This document shows, piece after piece, positions 1-12,449 of a stretch of DNA of 64,000 nt. Both the position numbers and the translations under genes were made by a program. How positions within the stretch are numbered: position 1 is the stretch's first letter; each line of letters begins with the position of its first letter. This DNA comes from Chaunax sp. Z400 (taxonomy: Eukaryota; Chordata; Actinopteri; Lophiiformes; Chaunacidae). The stretch lies in NCBI GenBank assembly GCA_037577475.1, contig CM075189.1, positions 34,956,786 to 35,020,785 of the forward strand, given 5' to 3'. Below the pieces are notes generated by a model that saw only the letters and a list, made by a program, of their open reading frames with translations, was not told the origin of the DNA and did not search any database.

Positions 1-243
1 ATCCTCATACTCGACCTGAATCAAAAGGACAGACTGGTTTATTTTTTAGCTAGCTGTACAAAATAAAGTGGCAACTGAATTAATTAAATGTTTTCTGAAC
101 GATGGTCCACAAATCACACAAATGTGTTGATGCAGACGAAGGGTCAACATTCAGGGAACCATTGTGACTAATTTCACTTCTCTTATCACAGGCGGTGCAG
201 AAACCCGGTTTTTGACTGAAGGATGTTAAATGTTAGAACTCAC

Positions 244-3200
244 ATGACAGCTGTCTGCATGCGGACACCGAGAGGCTCGCTCACTCTATGGAGGGTCTGC
301 AGGAGGGTCTGGGCTTCACCGCTGTTGCGACGGGTGTAAAACAGGATCCAGTTTTCCAGCGGCGGAGCACTAATCAGAGGCACCCCCCGCATCTCTCTGG
401 CCCAGTCAGCTGTTACGGGGTCGTAGTCATACTGGGTGACACAAATAACTACATTAAACTCTTTATTAAGATCACATGAATGAATCTATTTAATTCATTC
501 CATAATAACAAATTTAAGCAACCAGAAGAATCCCATACCGATCTTGGACCCTGGAAAAGCCTCTCCTGTGGGAGGACTCTGCCGGTCACATTGAGGAGTT
601 CCTTATCAAAGCTGAGTCCCCACTTATCCAACTCGGCCTGAGCATCAGCGTGCCTGTGAAACAAATTTCAGGATTTAAATTGAAGCTTGGGATTAAACCG
701 CCTGAAGAAGTTGACAGAACAGTTAGCATTTTCACTTCTGTGCATATAAACACACTAAATGCAAAAGCTGAGGACAACTTCTAGGTAAAACGGTGAAGAG
801 CCTCGTGATCGATGACAGGAAGGAGGAGGCAGTCATGAAAATGTTTGTTAATGATTAAAAAGCCATTTATTTTACTCTAAATTAAATACAGGCAAGGTTT
901 TTAATAAACAGACTCCTTAAATCTTTGAACAGCAGCGCCCTATTGGAACAATTTAAGAGGTTGTTTTACTCATGATTGTTTCCTATTAAATGAAGAGTTG
1001 AGAGAAAGACAGTTCAGGCATCTTCTGCTCATCGTCATGACAAACCAAAGTGAGTGGGTGAAGTTTCTTCATCCAGATTCTTATCTTCATGTCCTAATTT
1101 TACTTTCCTCTGCATCTTAACTGATATTTCAGTTCCAGACACAGAAGGAAATAGATACAGATGTCACTGCATTCATTTGCTGCTGCAGTAGAGCAATGGT
1201 TGCCCCTGCTGCAAAGGGGGGCTGTTTGCTGCACTTGATAGCGGTACACGCTAGGTGGCAGCAGAGATCTTAAATCCCGAGTGAACGGTGTAAATGTAAT
1301 TGCCCAATGCCCAGCAGACAGTCATTCCTTACAGTGATACACCCACAAGCTGTTTGCCAGTTAAACTCACACATGTGTGAAGCTGTGTATTGTTGTTTAC
1401 ACAACCCCAAACAAGATACAAGTGAGATTTGTATTTTCTTGTTTACTGCCTTCAGTTTTCACGGATTTGGAGAGAAGAAGCTTTCCAATAAACCAGTAGC
1501 AAGAAAGCCGCTCGTGTCTTTGATTGATTGAATTTATTGGGTAAAAATTCATACAAACACACAAATATAGATGAATACTGAGGATAACACATAAGGTATA
1601 ACATGGGATCATTATTTCCAATGATCCCAGCGATCCCAACGAACCAAATGTGGGACAATGTGGGACACATTACCAATACTGAGAAATAGCCTGAAATTTA
1701 AAATAATGTCCATCTAACTTACAAAATAAACAATACATTACGCAGGTTACAGGTTAGGACCGTAGCATGTTTAAAACTTTAACATACTTTTGTTATCGTA
1801 TTAAGTTTCACTCTACTTATTGTATTGTGTGATAGTCTGCTTGTACTCCTATTTCTATCCCTATTTCTCTCTATTTCTATAACTTTTGAAAGTAGTTGTT
1901 TTTCATGTTTTATCAACAGTGAATCTGACCAAACTCAGCACAATAAAACACAGCAGACAGGTTGTTGACGTGGGGATCTATTCTTTGAAGTATTCTACTG
2001 GTGTTTTAAAAAGGTGTAGATCATGTGGGCATATAATAGTGAGGGCGAGCCCATAGTATATCCTAAAAAAGAAAAGTAACACATTTAGATCAAGGAACAT
2101 TCATGCATTCAAAGTCTGATCCTACCTATATTTTCTCCTACAACAGGTATTAACCCATGACTGATATAATATTAAAGTTATTCACACTTGACATGTGGAC
2201 CCATACACTGAAGATAATAGACCCATATACTAAAAAAAAGCAGTAGGCATTATTCACATCAAGTCTTCCAACCCTCCTATCCCAAATTAAACGACTGCAT
2301 TTCATAAAAATGTAGGCATAGAATAAAATATGACGAAACAAAACCTGAAGCCACAGAAAAATGTTGTGTGTGTTTTTGTCACTTTGGAGTTGGTCCACTG
2401 GTGTTTTTAACTCTAAGGCATCATAGACGGTGACAGGTTTACCTGCGCTTGACCCATGTGTGTGTAATTGGATTGACAGCCCCACACACAAACCCCGCCC
2501 CATGTTGAAAGACCTCCTAGCTTTCCTCACAGCCATTGGATAAAAGCCCGATTTTGTCCTGATGTGTTGACTTTTCAAAGCTGGAGCTATTCAAAATGCG
2601 GGATGCGGGACAAGGGATCAAAATGCTGTGCGGTCCCGCACAAAGCAGGACATCTAGTCACCCTAACTGTATGTGTGAATTGCTTCTCATTTGTAGTGAC
2701 ACTAGCAGCAATCAGTAAATCATACCTTCCCCACACATTCCACTATTGTCACACTAATCCTGGGTGTGGTAAAGAGATCCAAACTGCATACTGTAAGATC
2801 CAACTAAATGATAACAAAATAAGGTCTCATTGATTCCAGTCGGTAGCCTGAATCAAAGCGAACTTTATTTTTACACCATTGGTACTACAGGCTGTCAATT
2901 ATTATCAAAACCAAAAAAGAAAAACAGAATGTAAGATCCAGTTAGTTTGCTGCCATTTCAAATATGTATTATCGACTTCATAACAAAAATACACATCTAG
3001 CCTGTGTATCTGCTGTCTCTGGACAAATAGCTTGTTATAACATTGTTTAAAGGCTGATTTGTGCATTACAGGGCCGCATCTTGACACATTTCCTCCTTTT
3101 GGTGACATATGACACCTTATCCCAGAGCAAACCATCGTCTAGATCACGTCAAAAATACATGAGTTCTGGACATCTGTAACGTCTTCTGGACGTCCCCATT

Positions 3201-6200
3201 TGAGTAAGAATGACTTTCTGAATGACATTTTTATACGTCTATTTTTGGATACTTTATCAGCGTGGCCTGGGACAGATCCATGTTGTGTATGTGCTACAGC
3301 TTCATCATCCTCGTAACAGATTGGAAGAACAGTACCACTAAATAAAAGAAACCATCTTCCATCTGCACTCTAATTGTAAAAGGTGGTCTTTTAATAAAAA
3401 ACAAAACAAAACCCCCCCGCTATCGAACCAGAACCCCAGCCCACAGAGAAGAATACTCTAAAGCATGTGTGAAGCACACGGTCTCTGTCAGAACAGGAAG
3501 ACGAAGGAAGGGAAGAGAGAAGAGTGTGCAAGATTAATCATAACCCCCTGTCATTACTGACGTGATCTGGACGATATCATAAAGTGTCAATTATTATCAA
3601 AACGAAAAAAGAAAAACGGAATGTAAGATCCAACTAAATGATGATAATTATGCAATTATTATCTAAATGAAACTCACACTGTCACATTGTAATATTAATG
3701 GCCTCGCTTATCGCTCACCCTCTCTACGACTACTCTCCCCTCTCCCCCCCAGTCACACTAATCCTGGGTGTGGAAAAGAGATCGAAATATAATATCAGTT
3801 GTGACAAAACACAACACATCAAAAATACATGATTTCCTGACATTGGTCACGTCTTCTGGACGTCCCCATTTGAGTAAGAATGGCAGTTTTTTATACGTCT
3901 ATTTTTGGACGTTATATCAACTTTATCAGTGTGACCTGGAACAGCATATCCAAGTTGTGTATGAGCTACAGCTTCATCGTCCTCTGGGAGAACAGTACCA
4001 CTAAATAAAAGAAACCATCTTCCATCTGCACTGTAATTGTTAAAGGTCGTCTTTTAATATATATTTTTTAAAAACAACAGTATTGAACCAGCGATTACCC
4101 ACGCCGCACGCCAGAGCAGAACCCCAGCCAACAGAGAAGAATAGCCCAGAAGACGAAGGAAGGGGAGAGAGAAGAGTGTGCAGGATTAATCATAATCCAC
4201 TTTTATTATTTACGTGAACTACTCTACCATCCAAGGACAAACTAGTCATCAGGATTTTCTAGGCCTTGAACACACTTCTATGCTTCCAAGTGTTGACTGG
4301 ATGACTGGTCGTACACTGCTGCGTCTGCTCGGGCCCAATCTGAGCTCATTTAAAGGGCTACTGCTGCATTTCTGGCCACACGTGAACAGATAAAACAGGA
4401 TGCATTGATTAAGTAGGCGATCATCCCCTACCTCTGTATATTTGTGACAAATCTTTTGAGGCGTCCCTCCCTCTGCTCTGGGTTCAGTCTGGTGTGGAAG
4501 CCCAAGTCCTTCATGATGTTGAAGTCACATCGCATCTTATCAGTCAAGCCTGTCAAACAACCAGATTCCATTTGAAGTTGATACCAGACTAAGAGGTTCT
4601 GTCACCTAGAACCACAGAACCGTCTTAAGGCCCGTCTACAGATTGTACGCATCAAAACTCTGACATGACCCATGTGTGAGAAATAACCTCTTATACTTTT
4701 GATACAGATGTTACAAAGGAAGCAATAAATGTCTGTAATGTCAGCAGGTAAAGTGCAGAATAAGATGTAACCTGTTAAGTAGCACAGCTCTGGGATGAGC
4801 ATGGCAGGGCCAGGAAGAGGAGCTCCAGCAGGACTGAACCTCTTCACATGGCTGACCAGCAGCACCTGGTTCCCATCAGTGATGTCCAGGCCATATTGCT
4901 TGGAAGAGACAGCATCAACATGTTCATGAATAAGGGTAATATCACACAGCCAAACACTGCGCTCTCTCTTACAAGTATTCACCTTAAACTGAAGGAGTTT
5001 GAGTCCATTTACTGCTGCATTTCTAGTTTCATTTCTTCCTTTATCATGATTTAGATTTTTTCTAGGTTGCATTTATGCCTTTTATACTTTATGTTAAACG
5101 CTTTGAATGGCCTTGTTGAAATGTGCTCTACAAATACAAAAGAGAGCTTTACAAAAACAAAGAGCTTTTTCCCGTACATACATTTATTTGTGCTGTCCCG
5201 CCACACTGGAAACATTGTCCGTAACATATTTGTGTTTATTCTCCATTTTGAAGCTGTGCGCCTCCTCTTGCTGGCTCGCCCTCTCACACACAAACACATT
5301 GTGTTCCTCTAACAGACTTTGCCCAGTCAAGCTGCAAAGACATACTGCCACCTAAATGAACATGCTTCTTCTTTTTTTTGGTCAGAGAAAACGACACCAT
5401 CTGAAATGGATTAGCTAGCAGACAATCTCCCCTCACTCGACCCCTACTGTCGACAGACAATCACACGTGAAGTGCAGAAACAGAGATCCTGTGGTATGTC
5501 CCACCTGTAAATGCACCAACTGCTGTTGAATGTCTGCCTAAATGCTGTCGTTTTAAGTAAGTACACTTCATTCATGCAATGTCATTCAGTTCCACATTGG
5601 TGTTGATCAAAGTTTTGGGATGACTTAATAAAATATTCAGCTGATGATGAAATTAACAGAGCAGTGTTTGTAACAATTACTGGAATAAGAAATGACCTAT
5701 ATACTGGAAATAGGTCATTTCATATATTTTCAGTAGATGAAATCAAGGGTTTTGGATCGCCAACACATTCACCCCTCAGTACGTGTGAATGCATGACACT
5801 TACATACTTGAAATAGTTCTTGAAGGAGATGTCAGAGTCTCCCTTCTTGAATGTGTTGTTGGGAGTGTGATCCCAGGCAATATCATCGATCCTGTAGGTT
5901 TTGTTGTTGTACCTGAATAATTGAGGCAGCAAGAGAAGAGTGAATGTCTACCACAGGTATGAAATGAGGTGATGTTACATGAAGGCACATTGAAAGGGAT
6001 GACAAATGTAGAGCTGATGAACACATGAAGATGTAGACCTGTAGGCCACGATGATTATATAAGTTACCGACTTATCGATATATAGACGTGAACCAACAGA
6101 AGAAAACTTCTCTTATCTTTAGCATTTAACTAGCTATTACTTTCCAACAGGCTTGAAACTCATTTGCGCTGCTGCACTACTTTTAAATGTTGTGTTTTAC

Positions 6201-9074
6201 TTGAATTAATATATTCTGTGTATCATATTCTTATTTCAAATTTAATAATCTCTCTTCATCCTCACTTTATTTTTATTCTGATTCTCATTCCTCTTTTTCT
6301 GCATCTCTATCATGATCTACACAATTCTTTGTGGGACATCTGATCTGACATATCAGGTGTTACTGCGACAGGCCTACAAAGACTTCTACATACTAATCCA
6401 ACAGAGTGAGAGACGTGTGGTTCCTACTTAGTGAGAACTATAAGTCCAACGAGCTCCTTGGTGCAGGTCTCAACGAAGCGTTGACCTCCACACTGCTGCC
6501 TCAGGTTGATCATGAAGTCGAGGACCGTCTGGCTACGTAGCACCTTGTGGCTCACGTCAGGTACACATCATGATGGACGTCTCATAATGCAAGATGGTGG
6601 TGCTGTAGCCCGGCCATATAGTCAGTCTACAACAGAGGGGACAGGCTCGTTTGAAAGAAACAGTTTCTTTCCCATCATGAACACAAGTTCAGAGCTCTGC
6701 TACAGCTTCTCACAGGGTTAAAACCTGTCTGTAAGGACAATAGATTTAGCCTTAAAACACCAAGACAACTCCTCAAAATCAGAAACCCCTTCAACATTGT
6801 TCTTCACATTATCTAGTACTTAGAGGATAGCAAACCATCAGGTAGTACAGACCTCATATCTCATACAGTACCAAAGTGGGTTCATTAAGCTGGGCTCACA
6901 CTACAGGAGATTTAAAATCACAACCAATGGGTATAAAGAGAGACAGAAGGATCTCCACAGATTATCTTTTCTCAAATGTTAAACATGCACACAATACAAG
7001 ATTCCAAAATAACGGAGCATCACAAGCTACGGGATTTCATCAAGATTCTCGTGTCTGAGGGAACAATGAATGCACCACGTCACGTGATCTATGGAGAAGC
7101 AGCTGTGCAATGCCAACAAAATGACTGAGGAAGACAACAGTCGGCCTACTTTGCATTGAGAAAACAGGAAAAGAAGAAACAGCAGCCGTCTGTCCTTCAG
7201 CGAGAACTGGAGGTTTAACGTTGGTCAACTGGGCGGCTGTGGCTCAGCGGTAGAGCGGTCGTCCACTTATCAGCAGGGCGGTGGTTCGATCCCCAGCCCC
7301 TGCTGTCTTCATGTCGAAGTGTCCTTGGGCAAGATACTGAACCCCAAATTGCTCCCAGTATCTGTTCCATTGGTGTATGAATGTTGGTGTGAATGGGTGA
7401 CTGCTGGCTTGTGTTGTAAAGCTTTGAGTGGTCAGTCAGACTAGAAAGGTTCTATTTAAGTACAGTCCATTTACCATTTAACAGCAGTATGCTAGCTAGC
7501 GTTAGTTTGCTGTTTGCTTGGCAGCTTTCTCTCTCATTAGCTATTAAGATCTTGCTCAGAAAATACTGACTTTTATCTTTCAGATTTTAACTCCTAAAAA
7601 TCAACCATGTTTGAAAACTGGGGCCGGCTCCGACCGTCCACGAGTAAATCGGGAAGCGTAAGACTGGATCTGTAAACTTCTCAAACTACCAAACTTCGGC
7701 TGAACATCAGAACCAACCAAAGTTCCAGACCACATTTCTCCTCCGACTGTCGGGAGGAGTGAAATCTGCTCGACTCTCCTGACCCCTGCTTTAAAGATCA
7801 TAAATTGAGCTTTTCTGAAGGCTGCAGAATCATCTGTCTGTACTGTTGTTTTCACAGTTGTATTGGTTGATTAGTGTAACATAATGACCTCATTAAGAAC
7901 TTCATGAGGCCGGGGTGAAAAGGGTCAACCTACTGTGGGCAGTTTTGGTTGTGAAAAATTCTCAACATATTTAAAATGGTGTAATGACATAAAAATGTTT
8001 ATATATTGTACTGTCAGGTTGTTTTAGACACCCCGAGGATTCCACTTTCACAATACGCTTTACAAGTCCAGAGCTTTACAATGAAAACAATGGAGAAGCA
8101 AATGTATTTACTTGTGCTGTGGGACTTCGAGTGGATCCCTGGGGTTGTAATAGTTGCGTCCAATTTGCTGCATGTTGAGGATTCTCAGGATCCTGTAGAA
8201 ATGAAAACACATCATTTAAGAGAAGTTTCCAGAGATCCAAAATGCTCTCACCACATTTAATGATGCATATTTACATAGATTTACTTTTATTTAAACATGC
8301 ACCATCCATAACCACAGTACACTTGTCACAAGACATGTTCAGCACTTAAGGAGTGTTACTTATTCTTTAACAGACCTGAAAACTGGAAAATGTACCTTTT
8401 GAATATGACGTTGTAAAACTGAAGGCATACTGGAGAAGAGGGGGGGGAGTTCATTTGTCAGGGTGATGGTTATCTGAACCTTCTCTCCATTCTTAGTCTC
8501 ACTGTGGAGGACAGTCTCCTAAACACCAGGTCAGACATCGGAGCACAAGGAAGAAAACCAACATTTGTCTGGAGGGAACAACATTTACACAACAAACACC
8601 AAACCTTGTGCAACACCCAGTCTACAGCTCGCACACACTAGAGTGATCAAGCAATTCATCTTCTAAAACCCAAGCTGTCATAAAACATTTAACAGCACAA
8701 TTTGGTATTTTTCCTCTTCAAATCAATATTTCGAGTTGTGCATCTTCATTTTGTACGTTCTTCTAAACACCTGAATTATCACATTACCTTGCTGTGCAAT
8801 TTGTGGGGCAGAAACAGCAGAGCTCCATCAAAGCACCATGCTGCACCAAGTGCTTCATCATGCTGGAAGAGGAGGGCACATCTCAGACGACGAGACTCCA
8901 TTTCTGGACTGAAGCCAACATGGTCCTGATACAGAACCCACTGAGGGCGGGACACGATGCGGAAGTAGTTTGCAGTCAACCGAATTGCTCGCCCACTTGT
9001 TCCTGAGGAAGTTCACACACAATTGTAGAGAGTGACTTATAATTGTCACCACTAATTATAAAGTGTACAACTGC

Positions 9075-9110
<36 letters not shown>

Positions 9111-9728
9111 GGGGGGGGTATGTCATTTTCAAATTAAGACAGACCAGCCTTTGAGTCCTTAACATGCCCCATAGTCTGCCTGGTGAAAATCCCGACATCA
9201 TGAAAATCCCGGCGACGTCCTCCTCTTTCTCCCAACTTCACCTGCTGAAATCCAGCTGAAATCTGTGTGACAGCTGATAAAAACAAATGAGGACTATCAA
9301 AACCCCGTTATAGTCCTGAAAACATATGATAAGCGTTGGGAATGTTTTAGTGCCTGGTAAGTAAAATTAACCTTCGCAGTGCAGGTGGAGTCGATACGAC
9401 CTGATGAAGTTCAGTGTATGCCTATTTTCTCTTTTTCAAAGCACTGCCATTCTTAACTTCTCAAGAGGGTGTGGACAATGAACTTAATGATGATACATTT
9501 TTAAGTGCATCACCCATTTCAAATAACGTTTTCCCAGATTTTCAAAAGTCAGGAATGATCAAGATCATCTAACAGAAGAAACAAATGGATGACTTTGTGT
9601 TTGACTGTACCTTCTGTAGGAAAGGGTCCTGGAGCACCCTTCTGCTGCCCTCTACCAGCCCGCTCTGCTTTTTCATCTCCCATCTGAGGGGCAGGGCCAG
9701 CAGTTGGTGCAGGCTCTTGAAACTGGAT
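244..9728 (-). CDS. piwil1: Piwi-like protein, closest to PIWIL1 (internal exons, partial)
   Basis: PIWI-clade Argonautes bind piRNAs in the germ line and silence transposons. Ten exons read on the minus strand, 5' to 3': 9728-9611, 9002-8788, 8518-8396, 8192-8112, 6626-6428, 5912-5804, 4898-4772, 4549-4432, 653-539, 431-244. All have AG acceptors and GT donors, and codon phase is kept across every junction. They encode about 463 residues: an N-terminal linker, then segments such as FRIVSRPQWVLYQ and QQIGRNYYNP, then PAZ (SHKVLRSQTVLDFM, YNNKTYRIDDI, LPGPAMLIPELCYLTG), then the start of MID (KWGLSFDKELL, LENWILFYTRRN). These fit PIWIL1 better than PIWIL2 as I remember them. The first exon is not recognised, and the catalytic PIWI domain is beyond the left edge. 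Two exons each contain one extra base that breaks the frame, so this is either a recent pseudogene or a working gene with assembly errors. Confidence 0.9.
654..2739. other. piwil1 intron, left part, no gene seen
   Basis: This is the left half of the large intron between the exons at 539-653 and 4432-4549. It is AT-rich with no recognisable coding exon or clear transposon. The stretch from about 1528 to 1680 looks like the tail of an interspersed repeat, but I cannot assign a family. Confidence 0.4.
2740..4215. repeat. Local duplication inside a piwil1 intron
   Basis: Several blocks occur twice in this intron. Examples start near 2895 and 3587 (GTCAATTATTATCAAAAC), 3170 and 3842 (TCTTCTGGACGTCCCCATTT), 3310 and 3985 (AGAACAGTACCACTAAATAA), and 3497 and 4148 (GAAGACGAAGGAAGG). 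The offset drifts from about 690 to 650 bp, showing indels. One block (CACTAATCCTGGGTGTGG, near 2754 and 3755) is out of order relative to the others, so the duplication was followed by rearrangement or is a nested repeat family. No coding content is visible. Confidence 0.7.
5030..5140 (+). repeat. Possible LINE 3' tail in a piwil1 intron
   Basis: The phrase running from TTAAACGCTTTGAATGGCC to GTGCTCTACAAATAC resembles the 3' ends of fish LINEs, which often end in a 'small number of bases, then ATAAA-like' tail. No open reading frame of the element is left. Family assignment is not possible by eye. Confidence 0.35.
5689..5721. repeat. Perfect 12-bp hairpin in a piwil1 intron
   Basis: Arms GAAATGACCTAT and ATAGGTCATTTC are exact reverse complements, separated by 9 bases. 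It lies about 80 bp 3' (in gene sense) of the 5804-5912 exon donor. No function is implied beyond the sequence symmetry. Confidence 0.6.
6428..6626 (-). other. piwil1: piwil1 PAZ exon with +1 frameshift
   Basis: The exon opens in frame as LTIWPGYSTTILHYETSIMMCT. It then meets an in-frame TGA, and only continues as DVSHKVLRSQTVL if one base is removed from ACCTGACG (around 6558-6563 on the plus strand). The exon is 199 bp, while the neighbouring phases need 198 bp. This is not in a long homopolymer, so it is less easily dismissed as a base-calling slip than the change in the 8396-8518 exon. Confidence 0.8.
7229..7472 (+). mobile_element. tRNA-derived SINE (copy 1)
   Basis: The 5' part has pol III box A-like (TGGCTCAGCGGTAGAG) and box B-like (GGTTCGATCCC) sequences, as in a tRNA gene. 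A tRNA-unrelated body follows (GTGTCCTTGGGCAAGATACTGA, then GAATGTTGGTGTGAATGGGTGA). A second copy lies at 61672-61972 in the same window, which proves that it is interspersed. It sits in the piwil1 intron between the exons at 6428-6626 and 8112-8192, antisense to the gene. Confidence 0.85.
8396..8518 (-). other. piwil1: piwil1 exon with +1 frameshift in a C8 run
   Basis: This exon reads QITITLTNELPP and then needs a one-base shift to continue as VCLQFYNVIFKR. The plus strand shows eight G in a row near 8439-8446, where seven would keep the frame. The exon is 123 bp. Flanking phases demand 122 bp, because the preceding exon ends in phase 0 and the next begins with the last base of a split AG|G codon. 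A homopolymer extra base is a common sequencing error, but a real mutation cannot be excluded. Confidence 0.8.
9079..9108. repeat. (TG)n microsatellite
   Basis: About fifteen TG units followed by a short G run, in a piwil1 intron. Confidence 0.9.
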
Positions 9729-10320
9729 CTACAACAAAAAATCTAAATGAATTTGAGCAATCAAAATGAAAACACACAGGCACAGAGAACTCATGACGGT
9801 CCACCGCTACATGCAACTGGATCCTGATAATACAAATCATGATCCAGATCTGGGAATTTATATCCATATTTGAAGGGGAGAGACAGGGCACTGCCACCAA
9901 TATGTAGTTGAGATAATGCAGATTTAGAGTCCCTCAAATGGATCTGTGAAAGGTAAGAAGTTATATCTAGATAACAATATGCCATTAAGGAAAAATCACG
10001 GTTATTATTGATAACTCATAAACTACTGATGATAAACATGATTCCAAATGCAAAGAGTAGGTTAACTGTTGAGAATTTCCCCACTGTGGGACTAATAAAG
10101 GAATATCTTATCTTAACTAGTATGGACTGGCAACAATGTTCCCTCTAATTTTTCATGTGTCTGGGCATACACACATGCTCCCTGAGCACACTGAGGACCA
10201 CTGTGAGCAACATCAGATGTGCACGCTGTGGCCACACCAGTATCGCACCTATTCAAAACCTGGGATCATAGCAAGTTACATGGCTTATTAAAAGAATCAA
10301 ATTACAGCAGCAATTATATG

Positions 10321-10590
10321 ACTTCAAGACTTCAAGACTTTTTATTTGTCACATGCATGAATGTACAAGTACATCAGCAGTGAAATGCGATTGCAACAAC
10401 TCCCGCACTGTGCAAGCAAAAATAGACATAAACCAAATAGACCAGAATAAAAATAGAATGTAAGAATAAAAATAGAATGTAAGTATATACAGTACACTCC
10501 TATATACAATCTCACAATATACATTCAATACACTATATATATACAATCCTAGGTAAAGAGTGCAAACAAACAGAAGTTGAGTTATATGTG
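10321..10590. repeat. Interspersed repeat nested in the hAT element
   Basis: The stretch begins with a doubled ACTTCAAG. It contains a short tandem (AATAAAAATAGAATGTAAG twice near 10445-10483) and wording such as TTTATTTGTCACATGCATGA, seen in fish retroposon tails. It has no coding potential. Its nesting inside the hAT suggests it inserted later. Family not assigned. Confidence 0.4.
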
Positions 10591-10921
10591 AGAGTCCTGC
10601 CTTGGCCTGGTTGAGGTCCAGTTGTGGTCTGGGTTAGGGTCCTGCTCTGGAAGAAATGAAACATATACACCTTTCAGACATAACATTTTGTTCACATTAA
10701 AACATTCACATTTTGCACAATGACATGTGTGCTGTAGCTTGTGATACAGTGTAAATTCCTGTAACTCTTTGTCTGTAAAATATCTAATTACACAGTTTTT
10801 TATTAGAATTTCTATTACCCATAAATCATATAATAGTAACAGCATTTAATGATTAATATCCATAAATAAAAAATCTTAATAAATGTCACTAGAATATGCA
10901 CAAATCTGACTTAAATTTGAC

Positions 10922-11095
10922 CTAATTTTCACGTCTGTCCTTCTCACTTCTCCAGTGGTTGTACACTTTGTCCAGGTCGATGGCCCCGTCTGCTTCTTGC
11001 TTTGACTTTATGTGCATCAGCTGGTCCAAATGTGCCACTTCAAGACGATTTCTGGATGCTGTTTTGATATGATAAGGGGTTAGCTTTTGCGTCGC
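10922..11095 (-). pseudogene. hAT transposase C-terminal fragment
   Basis: An open stretch of about 57 residues ends at the TAG at 10922-10924 and reads LTPYHIKTASRNRLEVAHLD, then QLMHIKSKQEADGAIDLDKV, then YNHWRSEKDRREN. The pattern of a helix with RNRLEVxHLDQLM followed by an acidic stretch and a tryptophan-containing tail matches the C-terminal dimerisation region of hAT transposases. An in-frame stop lies just upstream and no other transposase exon is visible, so it is a relic. Its position inside an element with hAT ends and duplication supports the call. Confidence 0.7.
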
Positions 11096-11407
11096 TTAAC
11101 TCCGCCGCACTATTGTTACCTAGCTAACCTGCACACCGCCACGGCGCGTATGGGCGGGGCACGTACACAAGCACGGTCAATGCCATGATTGGCTGCGTAG
11201 CGTAAGTGAACCGTATCGTATCATTGGCTGGACACCTGTCACTCTCTGAGTTACATTGCAAAATGATACAGAAAAAAATGTTATTGGTCTAATTAATTTA
11301 CAGTTTATGTTGGATTTTATTTTATGCGCTGCATAGATTTTCTTGTGCGCTGAGCATATGCGAGCAGTGCGCGATTGCGCAGGCTTAGAGGGAACATAGA
11401 CTGGCAA

Positions 11408-12357
11408 TAAAACATTTTTAGGAGGGTACAAGCAGCCTCGGGTCACCTGCTTGCAAAAAGTTTAAGGATGTCCAAACTTTTGTTTGCAGAGCGCCCCTCA
11501 ACCAGGAAGTGCATGTATTCACAGAACAATCAATTCAGGACAATTTGGACACTATTTTAAATTAATGCTGACAAACTACCTGGTGCGTTGTACAAGTAAA
11601 CATTTTGATTCCATATTACATAATTAATTGATTGATTGAAGGTTGATAAAGATTATTAAATATATGGAAGTTGGAGTAGTTTGGAATAGTTGTCTGTATA
11701 TATATAATTGGCTGTAAATACATTTTGGATGTTGTAAATTATATTTGAGTTATTTATCTTATAATTTATGTTTAAAACTTTCACAGATTCATTCATTTAA
11801 TTTCAGATATCATAAATAGGCTCCATTGAAATAGGCTCAAAATTTAAATTTAACATATCTATAATTGTTAAATAAATATCTGTAATACAAATAAAGATAA
11901 CAAAATTATTTCAAGATATCTTAAATTGAATCCAGATATCTTAAATATAATTTATGATATCTTGAATTATTTCTATATATCTTGAATTATTTACAGATAT
12001 CTATAAGTCTGAATAAAAAAAGGGAATAACTTGCCATAAATCCCCCTTATGAAAAAATCCAGGTTAATTATGTGCAGTACTTGGAGCTATTTTATATATA
12101 TACATATATTTTTGATATATATATACATACCCTACACAGCAATACTGATAAGTTTCTGCTAATCAATAACACCATTATTAGTATATATTAGTGCCATATC
12201 ACCTATTAGTAAACATTTTCATGTAAATATGCAGACATAAAAGATTTTTACTATTTGATACTGATTTTCAATTGTCAATCAAGTTACTCTTCAAATAAAT
12301 ACCAAATTTAGGTTCGAATACAGGCTTTGTCAATGTTTGTTTATGTAGAGGCAGCAC
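11408..12357. other. AT-rich noncoding stretch
   Basis: Strongly AT-rich, with repeated AGATATCTTAAAT-like phrases around 11860-12005 and TATATA runs near 12100. No coding region, RNA gene or clear transposon end is seen. The unrecognised first exon of piwil1 could lie in this direction, since the gene reads from right to left. Confidence 0.4.
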
Positions 12358-12449
12358 ATGTTTCCCTACATAAGATGGCGGCCGAGTTTGCCATCTTCCG
12401 CCAGTGAAAGCTCTAGTGTTTTTTTTAGCTCTATGCTCTTACCCCTCCA

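Larger units (their letters stand above)
10126..11407 (-). mobile_element. hAT-family DNA transposon with 8-bp target-site duplication
   Basis: The element runs 10134-11399. Both sides are flanked by the identical 8-mer ACTGGCAA (10126-10133 and 11400-11407), the duplication length expected of hAT transposases. The ends are inverted: CAATGTTCCCTCTAA on the left, and the right end reads CTATGTTCCCTCTAA on the opposite strand. At about 1.27 kb it is internally deleted relative to autonomous hATs (usually 2.5-5 kb). It keeps only the C-terminal coding piece of its transposase, and an unrelated repeat appears nested at about 10321-10590. Confidence 0.88.

Noticed and set aside
7229..7300. tRNA gene
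   Set aside because: Box A and box B are present, but the acceptor and anticodon stems do not close as a tRNA, and the tRNA-like part is fused to a repeated body. A second copy confirms a SINE.
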